This document shows positions 1 through 8,111 of a DNA stretch of 27,701 nucleotides, in pieces; position 1 is the first letter of the stretch, and every line of letters begins with the position of its first letter. The notes below the pieces were generated by a model. The model ran no database searches and was not told the DNA's origin. It saw only the letters and a list, made by a program, of their open reading frames with translations. Origin of the DNA: Chloroflexota bacterium. GTDB lineage: Bacteria; Chloroflexota; Chloroflexia; Thermomicrobiales; UBA6265. The stretch spans positions 1 to 27,701 of the forward strand of contig JAFAEX010000022.1 in NCBI GenBank assembly GCA_023423795.1, read 5' to 3'. Both the position numbers and the translations under genes were made by a program.

Positions 1-774
1 ATCCCGCGTGGCGGCCGCCCACCCGGCGCAAGCCGACCCGGCGCCGTCCACGGTCGCGACGGGGGGCGTCGCCTCGCGCCGGGCGGCCGGGGCGCTGCCG
101 GGGAGAAGCACAGCCGCCGCGCCGGTGAAGCCGACCGGCCACGGTTGGCCCGCGGCCCCTCCTTCGCCGTAGAGTGCGCCGGTGAAGCGCAGGCGCAAGG
201 CCGCGTCGGCGTGGCCGAACCGGAACGATTCGCCATCGACGGCGAACGTCGCGGCCTGCTGCTGGACCAGCGCGCCGTCGCCGACGACCGCGCCGAGTGT
301 TGGCGACTGGCGCTGCACCACCGTAGCCAGCGAGAGCGCGTAGGCGGCCAGCGCGTCCCCTTGGGCAAAGGAGGCAGGATCGCCCCACGACGCGCCGCCG
401 ACCGGGTTGTAGTGGATGTCGAACTCCCCGTCGCCGGAAAAGGTGGTCACGTCGCCGCGGGCATCGAGGGTCGCGGCGGGAAGTTCAGCGGTCCACGTGA
501 ATGCCGCCGTTGCTTCGGAGGCGGCGCCCGACGGGAAGACGAGATCGCTCCCGAGCCCAATGACGCCTTCGAGGTAGCCGAACAGGCGAACGGCGTCCGG
601 CCCGATCTCGCCGCGACCGACGAGGCGCAAAGACGCATCGCCCGGCGGCCCCGCGCCGACTTCGGACGGGGCATCCTGCGCCGAAACGACCGCCGGGCGG
701 TTCGGCGCGAGGGCCGGCAGGAGCGCGGCGCCGGTGGCGAACGCCATCCAACGGACCGCGACGCGACGCTTCAT
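1..774 (-). CDS. Secreted protein of unknown function (partial, runs off left edge)
   Basis: Reading the minus strand from an ATG at 774 gives 258 codons without a stop, up to the window edge. The C-terminus is therefore missing. The N-terminus (MKRRVAVRWMAFATGAALLP) has basic residues, then a hydrophobic stretch and an Ala-rich end (VVSAQ at about 30-34). This looks like an export signal peptide, so the mature protein is probably outside the membrane. The rest is rich in Gly, Ala and acidic residues with beta-type patterning, and I recognise no catalytic motif. Upstream of the ATG is only a G-run at weak Shine-Dalgarno spacing. It is divergent from the cyclase/ATPase gene, with 177 bp between the starts. 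Function unknown. Confidence 0.72.
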   Translation of the reverse strand, partial: MKRRVAVRWMAFATGAALLPALAPNRPAVVSAQDAPSEVGAGPPGDASLRLVGRGEIGPDAVRLFGYLEGVIGLGSDLVFPSGAASEATAAFTWTAELPAATLDARGDVTTFSGDGEFDIHYNPVGGASWGDPASFAQGDALAAYALSLATVVQRQSPTLGAVVGDGALVQQQAATFAVDGESFRFGHADAALRLRFTGALYGEGGAAGQPWPVGFTGAAAVLLPGSAPAARREATPPVATVDGAGSACAGWAAATRD

Positions 775-951
775 GGGGCACCCCCGGCTCGTCGGGCATG
801 GCCCGACCGGCCGGCCACGCCACCGCTGGCGCGATCGTAGCAGAGCGGCCGGGAAGCCGGGCTTAAGCGCCGGAGCGTATGAGAAGATGGGCGCAGCCGC
901 CGGACCGGACGCCCCGGCCCGGGGACCGTCGTTCGGTCGAGGTCGTTGTTC

Positions 952-3924
952 GTGTCCCACCCCACGCCGCTCCGCGAGCCGGAACCCACGGCGTTCCTGT
1001 TCACCGACATCGAAGGGAGCACCCGGCTGTGGGAAGCGCAGCCGCGGGCGATGGGGCTCGCCCTCGCGCGCCACGACGCGATCCTGCGGGGGGCGATCGA
1101 AACGAGCGGCGGCCGCGTGTTCAAGACGGTAGGCGACGCGTTCTGCGCCGCCTTCGCCGACCCGCTGCAGGCGACGCTGGCGGCGATCGATGCCCAGCGG
1201 GCGCTCGCGTCGGAGGCGTGGACGGGCGTGCCCGGAATCGTCGTGCGGATGGCGATTCACGCTGGAGTGGCCGAGGAGCGGGACGGCGACTATTTCGGCC
1301 CGCCGTTGAACCGGGTGAGCCGGTTGCTGTCGTTGGCGAGCGGCGGGCAGGTCCTCATGTCGGGTCCGGCCGCCGACGCCATGCGCGCCCGGCTGCCGGC
1401 GGACGCCGCGCTGCTGGACCTCGGCCACCACCACCTCAAGGACCTACAGGATCGGGAGCATATCTGGCAACTGGTCGCGCCCGGGCTGCGCGAATCATTC
1501 CCGGTATTGCGGGGAGCGGGCGCGTTCCGGCACACGGTCCCGGAACCGCCGACACCCCTGATCGGCCGCGAGGCGGAGATCGCGGCTGCGGCCGAGGCGC
1601 TGGGCGTTGCCAACCCCGGAGCCAACGGCGCGCGGTTGCTGACGCTGACCGGGCCGGGCGGGGCGGGCAAGACCCGGCTCTCGATCGCCTTGGCCGCCGA
1701 GTTGGGTTCCCGCTGGGCGGATGGCCCGGCCTTCGTATCGCTCGCCCACATCACCGACCCCGCCCTCGCGCCGCTGGAAATCGCCGCCCGGCTGGGGCTC
1801 ACCGAGACCGGTGGGAACGGGCTTGACGCGCTGGTGGCGTTCCTCCGCCCGCTGTCGCTGCTGCTGGTGCTCGACAACCTCGAACAGGTGATGGACGCGG
1901 CAGACGTGGTGGCCGAATTGCTGGCGACCTGCCCGCGGCTGGCGATCGTGGTCACCTCCCGTGAACGGCTGCGGCTGCGCGGCGAACGCGAACTGCCGGT
2001 GCCTCCGCTGGCGCTGCCGTCGCCCGCCGGAGGAATGACTGGGCGGCCGCTGGACGGGGAGATGCTGGCGGCCGCCGAAGCGTCCCCCGCCGTACGCCTG
2101 TTCGCGGAGCGGGCGCGGGCGGCACGGCCGGGGTTCGCGCTGGACGAGGACAGCCTGCCGGCGGTCGTCCAGTTGTGCCGGGCGCTGGACGGGTTGCCGC
2201 TCGCGATCGAACTGGTGGCGGCGCGGACGCGGCTGCTGTCTCCGCGCGCGCTGCTGGATCGCTTCGACCGTCGGCTCGACCTGCTGTCCGGCGGCGCGCG
2301 CGACCTGCCGCCGCGCCACCGCGCGATGCGCGACACGATCGCCTGGAGCGTGACGCTGCTCGACCCGGACGAGCGGCGCACCTTCGCCCGCCTCGCCGTC
2401 TTCGCCGCCGGCGCCACGCTCGACGCCGCCGAGGCGGTCGCGAGTCGAGGAGCCGAGCAGCCGGGCAGTCGAGACGAACGCACCGCAACCGAGGCGTTTG
2501 TGCCGGCGCTGGACTCGATCTCGTCGCTGGCCGACAAGAGCCTGGTCCGGATCGAGGACGGAGCGGACGGCGAGCCGCGCCTTGCGATGCTGGAGACCAT
2601 TCGCGCCTACGCAACCGAGGTGCTGGCGGCAAGCGGCGAAGCGGAGGATGCGGCGGATGCGCACGCCGCGTGGTTCCTCGGCCTCGCCGAGACCGCCGCG
2701 CCGCTGATCGACGGCCCCGAGCAGCGGGCGTGGCTCGACCGGCTGGAAACGGAGCACCCGAACCTGCGTTCCGCCCTGGCCCGGCTTGCGGACGCCGACG
2801 ACCCAACGCCGGCCTTGCGGCTGGCCGCCGCGCTGTGGCGGTTCTGGTGGCTGCGCGGCCACGCCGCCGAGGGTCGCGGGAGCCTGGAACGGCTGCTGGC
2901 GCTGCCGGCAACGCCGAGCGGACCGATCCGGGTAGCGGCGCTCAACGGGGCCGGCACGCTGGCCGAAGCGATGGGCGACCGCCCGGCCGCGGCGGTGCTG
3001 CACGAACAGGCGCTCGCCGAAGCGCGCCGCGGCGGGGACTCGCGCGGCATCGCCCGCTCGCTGGACAACCTCGGGGTGCTGGCGATCGACGCCGGCGACT
3101 TCGAACGCGCGCGCTCGCTATTGCAGGAAGCGGTCCAGGTGGCGAACGCTGCCGGGGACGCGGCCGGCCTCGCCACCGCGCTGAACGACCTCGGGCAGAC
3201 CGCCTACTGGCTGGGCGACCACGAGGGCGCCGTCGCCTGCATGGAACGCTCGCTTGCGGAGTTCCGCCGGCTGGGCGACGAATCCCACACGGCGCGGGTG
3301 CTCAACAACCTGGGCAAAATCGCCCACGACGGCGGCGACCCGGCCCGGGCGCAGCCGCTCTTCGCCGACGCGCTGCGGCGGCACCGGACGGTCGGGGATC
3401 GGCCGGGGATCGCCAGCACGCTCAACAACCTCGCCGAGGTGGCGCGGGCGACAGGCGAACCGGAGTCGGCATTCGCCCTCTATTCGGAAAGCCACGCGAT
3501 CGCGCTGGAAACCAACAGCCGGCCTATCGCGGCCGTCGCGCGGGAGAACTACGCCTCGCTGGCCCGCGAGCAGGGACGGTTGCGCGATGCGGCGGAGGCC
3601 TACCGCGATGCGCTGCGGATGTACCTCTGGATGGAGGATGCCGAAGGGATCGCGGCCTGCCTGTCCGGGCTGGCGGCGGTCGCCCTGGCGGAGGGCGACG
3701 CGCCGCAGGCCGCCCGCCTGCTCGGCGCGTCCGCCGGCATACCCGAAATCGACCCCACACGGCTACCGGAAGATCGAACGGCAGCGGAGACGTTTGGCGC
3801 GATCTGCGCCACGCTCGGCCCCGAACGGGCGGCGGCCGAGTGGCGCACGGGCGCGGCAACGCCGGTCGAGCGATTCGCCGCGGAGCCGCTGCCGGGCATC
3901 CTCGCCGGGCTCCTCGGCCGCTGA
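952..3924 (+). CDS. Class III nucleotide cyclase / NB-ARC ATPase / TPR signalling protein
   Basis: This is a protein of about 990 aa with three parts. Residues ~15-175 are a class III adenylate/guanylate cyclase domain. FTDIEGST carries the first metal Asp, FKTVGDAF carries the substrate Lys and second metal Asp, and GDYFGPPLNR carries the Asn/Arg pair, so the domain looks catalytically complete. Residues ~200-480 are an NB-ARC/STAND ATPase with Walker A GPGGAGKT (~234-241), Walker B LLLVLD (~303-308) and a TSRERLRLRGE sensor region. Residues ~650-900 contain TPR-like helical repeats with recurring LDNLG and LNNLA. This domain order is known from actinobacterial and chloroflexal cyclase-ATPase regulators, but I see no C-terminal LuxR helix-turn-helix. 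GTG at 952 has GAGG nine bases upstream; TTG at 946 is the alternative. Residues around 495 are encoded by an intergenic-type repeat (see findings). Confidence 0.9.
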   Translation: MSHPTPLREPEPTAFLFTDIEGSTRLWEAQPRAMGLALARHDAILRGAIETSGGRVFKTVGDAFCAAFADPLQATLAAIDAQRALASEAWTGVPGIVVRMAIHAGVAEERDGDYFGPPLNRVSRLLSLASGGQVLMSGPAADAMRARLPADAALLDLGHHHLKDLQDREHIWQLVAPGLRESFPVLRGAGAFRHTVPEPPTPLIGREAEIAAAAEALGVANPGANGARLLTLTGPGGAGKTRLSIALAAELGSRWADGPAFVSLAHITDPALAPLEIAARLGLTETGGNGLDALVAFLRPLSLLLVLDNLEQVMDAADVVAELLATCPRLAIVVTSRERLRLRGERELPVPPLALPSPAGGMTGRPLDGEMLAAAEASPAVRLFAERARAARPGFALDEDSLPAVVQLCRALDGLPLAIELVAARTRLLSPRALLDRFDRRLDLLSGGARDLPPRHRAMRDTIAWSVTLLDPDERRTFARLAVFAAGATLDAAEAVASRGAEQPGSRDERTATEAFVPALDSISSLADKSLVRIEDGADGEPRLAMLETIRAYATEVLAASGEAEDAADAHAAWFLGLAETAAPLIDGPEQRAWLDRLETEHPNLRSALARLADADDPTPALRLAAALWRFWWLRGHAAEGRGSLERLLALPATPSGPIRVAALNGAGTLAEAMGDRPAAAVLHEQALAEARRGGDSRGIARSLDNLGVLAIDAGDFERARSLLQEAVQVANAAGDAAGLATALNDLGQTAYWLGDHEGAVACMERSLAEFRRLGDESHTARVLNNLGKIAHDGGDPARAQPLFADALRRHRTVGDRPGIASTLNNLAEVARATGEPESAFALYSESHAIALETNSRPIAAVARENYASLAREQGRLRDAAEAYRDALRMYLWMEDAEGIAACLSGLAAVALAEGDAPQAARLLGASAGIPEIDPTRLPEDRTAAETFGAICATLGPERAAAEWRTGAATPVERFAAEPLPGILAGLLGR
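2438..2457. repeat. 20-nt dispersed repeat inside coding sequence (copy 1)
   Basis: TCGCGAGTCGAGGAGCCGAG here differs by one base from 10853-10872. The other copy is intergenic, between lysW and the LysX-like gene. This copy lies in frame within the ATPase portion of the cyclase/ATPase gene, where it encodes a polar segment near residue 495. It may be a remnant of a dispersed element that inserted without breaking the frame. Confidence 0.5.
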
Positions 3925-3996
3925 ACCCGGCCTACGCTGCCAGTACCGTCATCCCGAACGGCGCATGGCCGCTCGGCTCGCCTGCCTGCGCGTGGG

Positions 3997-4566
3997 TCAG
4001 CCGCCGACCTCGATATCCGCCACGATCCACTGCATGTCGCCGGCGACGATGGTGGCGAACGCTTCGTATTCGAACGCTTCGTCGCCGGCCGCCGGATCGG
4101 CATCCTCCCGCGCGGCGGCGGTGTTGACCTCGATCTCGACGCGGTCGAGACCGGAGCCGGGGCGGCCGCCGTCGAACGCGCGGGCGACGAAGGGGTAATC
4201 GCCCTCCCCGTTCACGCTCATCCGGCCGCGAATCTCCGCCCCGTCGGTGCGGTTCGGGATCGGGATGCACTGGATGACGTCGAGCGCCTCCAGCCGGAGG
4301 TCGGTCCCGGCCTCGATCCAGGTAATTCGGCCGAGCACCAGCGATTCCCCGTCGGCCAGTTGGAGGGCGGAGGCGAAGAGACCGAAGTTGGCCAGCCGCG
4401 GTTCGGGCCCGGTTTCCAGTTGGGCGAGCCCGCCGCCGCTCATGCCGCGCTGGAACATCGTCTTCGCCCGCGTGCGCTCGGCGCCGGGGATCGCGAGCAC
4501 GGCGGCGGCGAGGCCGGCCGCCAGCAGCGACCGCCGCGGCGCGGGTCGGGTGGTGATGGCGTCCAT
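3997..4566 (-). CDS. Small Tat-type secreted protein of unknown function
   Basis: This encodes 189 aa. The start at 4566 is supported by GAAGGAGT about eight bases upstream on the minus strand. The N-terminus has Arg-Arg followed by a hydrophobic run (APRRSLLAAGLAAAVLAIPG), then Ala and basic residues. This suggests a signal peptide, possibly of the twin-arginine kind. The mature part (about 155 aa) is acidic and beta-rich, and I recognise no known domain. It contains a single Cys (DVIQCIPIP). It converges with the cyclase/ATPase gene (72 bp between stops, no clear terminator) and is divergent from the Crp-like regulator. Function unknown. Confidence 0.75.
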   Translation of the reverse strand: MDAITTRPAPRRSLLAAGLAAAVLAIPGAERTRAKTMFQRGMSGGGLAQLETGPEPRLANFGLFASALQLADGESLVLGRITWIEAGTDLRLEALDVIQCIPIPNRTDGAEIRGRMSVNGEGDYPFVARAFDGGRPGSGLDRVEIEVNTAAAREDADPAAGDEAFEYEAFATIVAGDMQWIVADIEVGG

Positions 4567-4631
4567 GCCGGTACTCCTTCGCGCGTGGTTGCCGCCCCTG
4601 GGCGGCGTCGCCGGGCGGCGTGCCCAAGGCG

Positions 4632-4637
4632 ATTCTA
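4632..4637 (-). promoter_or_regulatory. Possible -10 element for the small secreted protein
   Basis: On the minus strand the hexamer TAGAAT (one mismatch to TATAAT) sits about 65 bases before the ATG at 4566. I see no good -35 hexamer at the right distance, so the call rests on the -10 alone and is weak. Confidence 0.3.
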
Positions 4638-4714
4638 TCCGCGCCGGTCCGCGCGGGGCGGGCGCGGCGCTGCCTGGAGGATGCCCCAGTCGGCACGAAA
4701 ACGAAGCCAACCGC

Positions 4715-4743
4715 TTGACAAGGAGCGGGCAGCATCGGATACA
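4715..4743 (+). promoter_or_regulatory. Sigma-70-type promoter of the Crp-like regulator
   Basis: A perfect -35 hexamer TTGACA (4715-4720) is followed after 17 bases by GATACA (4738-4743), a moderate -10 match. Transcription would start near 4750 and leave a leader of about 50 nt before the ATG at 4800. The same perfect TTGACA recurs before argG. Confidence 0.55.
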
Positions 4744-4799
4744 CGGGTGGTTGCGCCCGTCGCCGCGCCATCGCGCCCATCCAACCGGAGGCGTCCACG

Positions 4800-5492
4800 A
4801 TGCCCGCCGTCGCCGATCCGACGTTGCTCGGCACGCTCGACCTGTTCCAAGGCCTGTCGCCGGCGGACCTGGCGCGGGTGAATGGGCTGCTCGGGCGCAC
4901 CGCGTTCCCGGCCGGCGCGGCGATCTTCACCGCGAGCCAGCCCGGCGAAATCGCCTACGTGGTGCTGGCCGGCACCCTGAAGGTCTCGGTCGTGCAGCCG
5001 AACGGGCACGAGTTGATCCTGGCGCTGCTTGGCCGCGGCGAGATCGTCGGCGAACTGGCGATGGCCGACCGCGGCGTGCGCTCCGCCGACGTCGTCGCGA
5101 TCGAGCCGGCCACGCTGCTCTGGATCGACCGCAATGCACTCACCCAGATCCGCCGCGACCTGCCGCAAGTGACGGAGAACCTGCTGGTCCTGATGGCGCG
5201 GCGGCTGCGGCTGGCCAACGCCCAACTGGAAGCGATCGCCACGCTGGACGTCCACGGCCGGGTGGCGCGGCAGTTGCTGGCGCTCGCCGACGCCTACGGC
5301 GCACCGGTGCCCGGCGGTGTGCAGATCCCGATCCGGCTGACGCAGGGGGACCTCGCCGCGCTGGTCGGCGCCACCCGCGTGCGCGTGAATGAAGTGCTGG
5401 TTGGCTTCAAGCGGCGCAAGCACGTCTCGGTGGACGGCCGCTACCGGGTCACGATCCACGACCGGGAGGCGCTGGAAGCGTTCTGCACCTGA
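4800..5492 (+). CDS. Crp/Fnr family transcriptional regulator
   Basis: This encodes 230 aa, normal length for the family. Residues ~12-120 form a cyclic-nucleotide-binding beta-barrel. The phosphate-binding cassette is recognisable: GEL at 84-86 and RSA at 94-96, where CRP places its Glu and Arg/Ser ligands. Residues ~150-225 form the C-terminal Crp-type winged helix; RLTQGDLAALVGATRVRVNEVLVGFKR contains the helix-turn-helix (split: RLTQGDLAALVGATR then VRVNEVLVGFKR). There is no Fnr-like cluster of cysteines, so an FeS sensor is unlikely. The start has a GGAGG about eight bases upstream. It lies 0.9 kb from a class III cyclase gene, which fits cAMP or cGMP as ligand, though that link is inference. 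It is transcribed alone, with a 23-bp inverted repeat downstream. Confidence 0.93.
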   Translation: MPAVADPTLLGTLDLFQGLSPADLARVNGLLGRTAFPAGAAIFTASQPGEIAYVVLAGTLKVSVVQPNGHELILALLGRGEIVGELAMADRGVRSADVVAIEPATLLWIDRNALTQIRRDLPQVTENLLVLMARRLRLANAQLEAIATLDVHGRVARQLLALADAYGAPVPGGVQIPIRLTQGDLAALVGATRVRVNEVLVGFKRRKHVSVDGRYRVTIHDREALEAFCT

Positions 5493-5565
5493 GGATGGCG
5501 CTCGTCGGCGCTGGCTCCCGTCATCACGCATCCCCCGCCAATTCTCTACCCGCGACTGCCCCATC

Positions 5566-5641
5566 ACATGCAGGGGAGGGACCTGTGCCCTCCCCTGCAT
5601 GTGATCGTATGCAGACCAGGGAGGGCACAGGTCCCTCCCCT
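5566..5641. repeat. Nested inverted repeat element, copy 1 (23-bp arms)
   Basis: Two 23-base arms, 5572-5594 and 5619-5641, are exact reverse complements. Each contains AGGGGAGGGACCTGTGCCC or its complement. The left arm also belongs to a second perfect 16-bp palindrome, 5566-5581 with 5589-5604. A related element lies at 15844-15910. This copy sits in the 205-bp gap between the regulator gene and the convergent PAP2 gene and may act as a bidirectional terminator. Confidence 0.85.
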
Positions 5642-5697
5642 ACGTCCGGCAGACGGATCGCCGCGCTGTTCGACCGATTCTCGCAACGAGACGCACG

Positions 5698-6420
5698 CTA
5701 CGGTCGAGTGGCGCGGTTCGCGTCGTCCGTTGCACGGTGGAACCCGGAACGGGCCGGCATCCCCCACCGCTCGCCCCACGCGAGCAACGCGAGGGCGATG
5801 CCCGCGCCCCACAGCCAGCCGCCGAGGACATCGGACGGCCAGTGCGCGCCGAGGCGGACCCGGCTCCAGCCGATGCCGAACGCCAGCAGCACCAGCAACG
5901 CCTGGACGATCCGCAGCGGCCAACCGGGCCGCATAACGAGGGCCAGCGCCGCGGCGATCACCGGGAACAGCAGCATCGCGCCGAACGCGTGCCCACTCGG
6001 GAAACCCAGCCCGGCGGCGCGCTCGATGATCTCGGCGACGTCCTCCGGCGGGCGCGCCCGGCCGACGACCGCCTTCATCGGCCGGTTGATCCCGTGCAGC
6101 AAGGAAGCGGCGACCACGACCGCGGCCGGCGCACGCGCGCCGATCCGCCAGAGCCAGGCGGCGATCGCCAGCGCGATCAGCAGCGACGGGATAAACAGGC
6201 CGATCCACGACAGCGCCTGCGCCAGCCGGATCGTCCACGGCGGTTCGGACTGCACCCAGGCCATCACCGGCACGTCCCAGGCAAACGGCTGCCCGGCCGC
6301 CGAGAGCAGCGAGAGCGCCAGCGCCGCGATCAGCAGCACCCCGATGGGCACGGCGGTCGTCCAGGGAATGCGGCGCGGGCGCGCGCGGCGCGCGCCGTCC
6401 GTGCCCTCCGGTCCCGTCAT
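5698..6420 (-). CDS. PAP2-family membrane phosphatase
   Basis: This encodes 240 aa with about six hydrophobic segments (near residues 24-42, 70-92, 98-112, 145-165, 170-186 and 198-216). The three phosphatase signature motifs are present: K116-x6-RP (KAVVGRARP), PSGH at 141-144, and SRVRLGAHWPSD at 186-197. They supply the catalytic His residues. The family removes phosphate from lipid phosphates such as phosphatidate or undecaprenyl pyrophosphate at the outer membrane face; the substrate cannot be told here. I chose ATG 6420 because GGAGG lies four bases upstream; ATG 6441 or GTG 6492 would lengthen the basic N-terminal tail. It is divergent from argG. Confidence 0.9.
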   Translation of the reverse strand: MTGPEGTDGARRARPRRIPWTTAVPIGVLLIAALALSLLSAAGQPFAWDVPVMAWVQSEPPWTIRLAQALSWIGLFIPSLLIALAIAAWLWRIGARAPAAVVVAASLLHGINRPMKAVVGRARPPEDVAEIIERAAGLGFPSGHAFGAMLLFPVIAAALALVMRPGWPLRIVQALLVLLAFGIGWSRVRLGAHWPSDVLGGWLWGAGIALALLAWGERWGMPARSGFHRATDDANRATRP

Positions 6421-6454
6421 CCCGCCTCCATCGATCCCCATCGTCCCCAAAGCC

Positions 6455-6484
6455 TTGACAAATCTCCCACTTCGCCGGTACCGT
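6455..6484 (+). promoter_or_regulatory. argG: Sigma-70-type promoter of argG
   Basis: Perfect TTGACA (6455-6460) is followed by TACCGT (6479-6484, 18-base spacing; GTACCG at 17 is an alternative). The -10 is poor. The start of transcription would be near 6491, giving a leader of nearly 200 nt before argG. Confidence 0.5.
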
Positions 6485-6585
6485 GGGCCCACCTCGGTTC
6501 ATGCGGGCGATTTTGCGTCGTGCCCGAAGGGAACGTTACCGGAAATGCTGCACCTGCCGTCGCCGCGACCGCGCAAGCGTACCTG

Positions 6586-6608
6586 CCGAACGGGCGCTCC
6601 CCGTTCGG
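6586..6608 (+). promoter_or_regulatory. 9-bp hairpin in the argG leader
   Basis: CCGAACGGG (6586-6594) pairs perfectly with CCCGTTCGG (6600-6608) around a five-base loop, about 80 bases before the argG start. There is no U-tract after it. It could be an attenuator or a pausing element; there is no direct evidence for either. Confidence 0.4.
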
Positions 6609-6685
6609 TCAAGTAGGATCCGCGCCCCGACCCGAGGGCGCGTTGCTCGCGGTTCGGTCTACGGCAACGATCACAGGAGCGGCAG

Positions 6686-7939
6686 ATGGACGGCATCCGG
6701 TACACCCCGAAGAAGGTGGCGCTCGCCTACTCCGGCGGGCTCGACACCTCCTGCATCATCCCCTGGTTGAAGGAAAACTTCGACGACTGCGAGGTCATCG
6801 CGGTCGCGGTCAACGTTGGCCAGCCGGACGACATGTCGCAGGTCGAGGCCAAGGCGCTCGCCTCCGGCGCGTCGAAGTGCTACGTCATCGACGCCCGCGA
6901 AGAGTTCGTCGCCGACTACGTCTTCCCCACCCTGCGGGCCGGCGCCATCTACGAGCGCAAGTACCTGCTCGGCACCTCCATGGCCCGCCCGGTGATCGCG
7001 AAGCACCAGGCCGAGATCGCGCTGCTCGAAGGCTGCGACGCCCTCGCCCACGGCTGCACCGGCAAGGGCAACGACCAGGTCCGCTTCGAACTCACCTACC
7101 AGGTCTTCGCGCCGCAACTGCAGATCATCGCGCCGTGGCGGATGTGGCACATCCGCTCCCGCGAGGACGCCATCGAGTACGCCGCCGCGCACGACGTGCC
7201 GGTCGTGGCCACCAAGACCAAGATCTACTCGCTGGACGGCAACCTCTGGCACCTGTCCCACGAGGGCGGCGCACTGGAGGACCCGTGGAACGAGCCGCCG
7301 GACGACGCCTTCGGGCTCTCGGTGCGGCCGGAAGACGCGCCGGACCAGCCCGCCTACGTGACGATCTCGTTCGAGCAGGGAACGCCGGTGGCCCTCGACG
7401 GGCAGCCGATGGGACCGCTGGACCTGGTCTACGCGCTCAACGAACTCGGCGGCGCGCACGGCGTCGGCCGGATCGACCTGCTGGAGAACCGGCTGGTCGG
7501 GATGAAGAGCCGCGGCGTCTACGAGACGCCCGGTGGCACGATCCTTGTAACCGCCCACCGCGAGTTGGAGCACCTGACGCTCGACAAGATGACGATGCGC
7601 CAGAAGGACCAACTCGCGCTGACCTACGCGGATCTGGTCTACAACGGCCAGTGGTTCTCGCCGCTGCGGGAGGCGCTGGACGCGTTCGTCGCGAAGACGC
7701 AGGAGCCGGTCACCGGCGACGTGCGGATGAAGCTGTACAAGGGAACCGCCTCGGCGGTCGGCCGGCGCTCGCCGTACGGCCTCTACCGCGAGGATCTCGC
7801 CACCTTCGGCGAGGACGACGTCTACCGCCAGGCCGACGCCGAGGGCTTCATCCGCCTCTTCGGCCTCGGGCAAAAGGTGGCGGCCGCCCGCGACCGGCGG
7901 CTGCAGGAACAGGAACTATCAGCGGGGGTGCAGGCATGA
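6686..7939 (+). CDS. argG: Argininosuccinate synthase
   Basis: This encodes 417 aa, a little longer than the usual ~400. The enzyme joins citrulline and aspartate with ATP to make argininosuccinate, the penultimate step of arginine synthesis, in the cytoplasm. The N-terminal P-loop AYSGGLDTS (14-22) is the PP-ATPase signature. GKGNDQVRFELT (about residues 127-138) and the SPYGLY region near the C-terminus are also typical. AGGAG lies seven bases before the ATG. It has its own promoter and is followed by a strong hairpin (7985-8027), so it is probably transcribed apart from the T-box operon downstream, although it serves the same pathway. argH, which would complete the pathway, is not in this window. 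Confidence 0.97.
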   Translation: MDGIRYTPKKVALAYSGGLDTSCIIPWLKENFDDCEVIAVAVNVGQPDDMSQVEAKALASGASKCYVIDAREEFVADYVFPTLRAGAIYERKYLLGTSMARPVIAKHQAEIALLEGCDALAHGCTGKGNDQVRFELTYQVFAPQLQIIAPWRMWHIRSREDAIEYAAAHDVPVVATKTKIYSLDGNLWHLSHEGGALEDPWNEPPDDAFGLSVRPEDAPDQPAYVTISFEQGTPVALDGQPMGPLDLVYALNELGGAHGVGRIDLLENRLVGMKSRGVYETPGGTILVTAHRELEHLTLDKMTMRQKDQLALTYADLVYNGQWFSPLREALDAFVAKTQEPVTGDVRMKLYKGTASAVGRRSPYGLYREDLATFGEDDVYRQADAEGFIRLFGLGQKVAAARDRRLQEQELSAGVQA

Positions 7940-7984
7940 CCCGGATTGGCCTTGCAGTGGGGAGCGAATCCCGCTCTCCGCTGG

Positions 7985-8027
7985 GGCCGTTGGCGCACCG
8001 GCGGTCCCGTCCGGTGCGCTGACGGCC
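7985..8027 (+). terminator. Strong hairpin downstream of argG
   Basis: Bases 7985-8001 pair with 8011-8027 along all 17 positions (two G-U wobbles) around a nine-base loop. The innermost nine pairs (GCGCACCGG with CCGGTGCGC) are perfect. No U-run follows. This is common in GC-rich genomes; it probably ends the argG transcript or insulates it from the T-box leader. Confidence 0.6.
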
Positions 8028-8111
8028 GATCCTCGGACCGATCAGCGCGATTCGACGCGAGCACCACAACCGAATCCCGCGCCGCCGGATGGTTCGGCGG
8101 CATTCCCGCAA

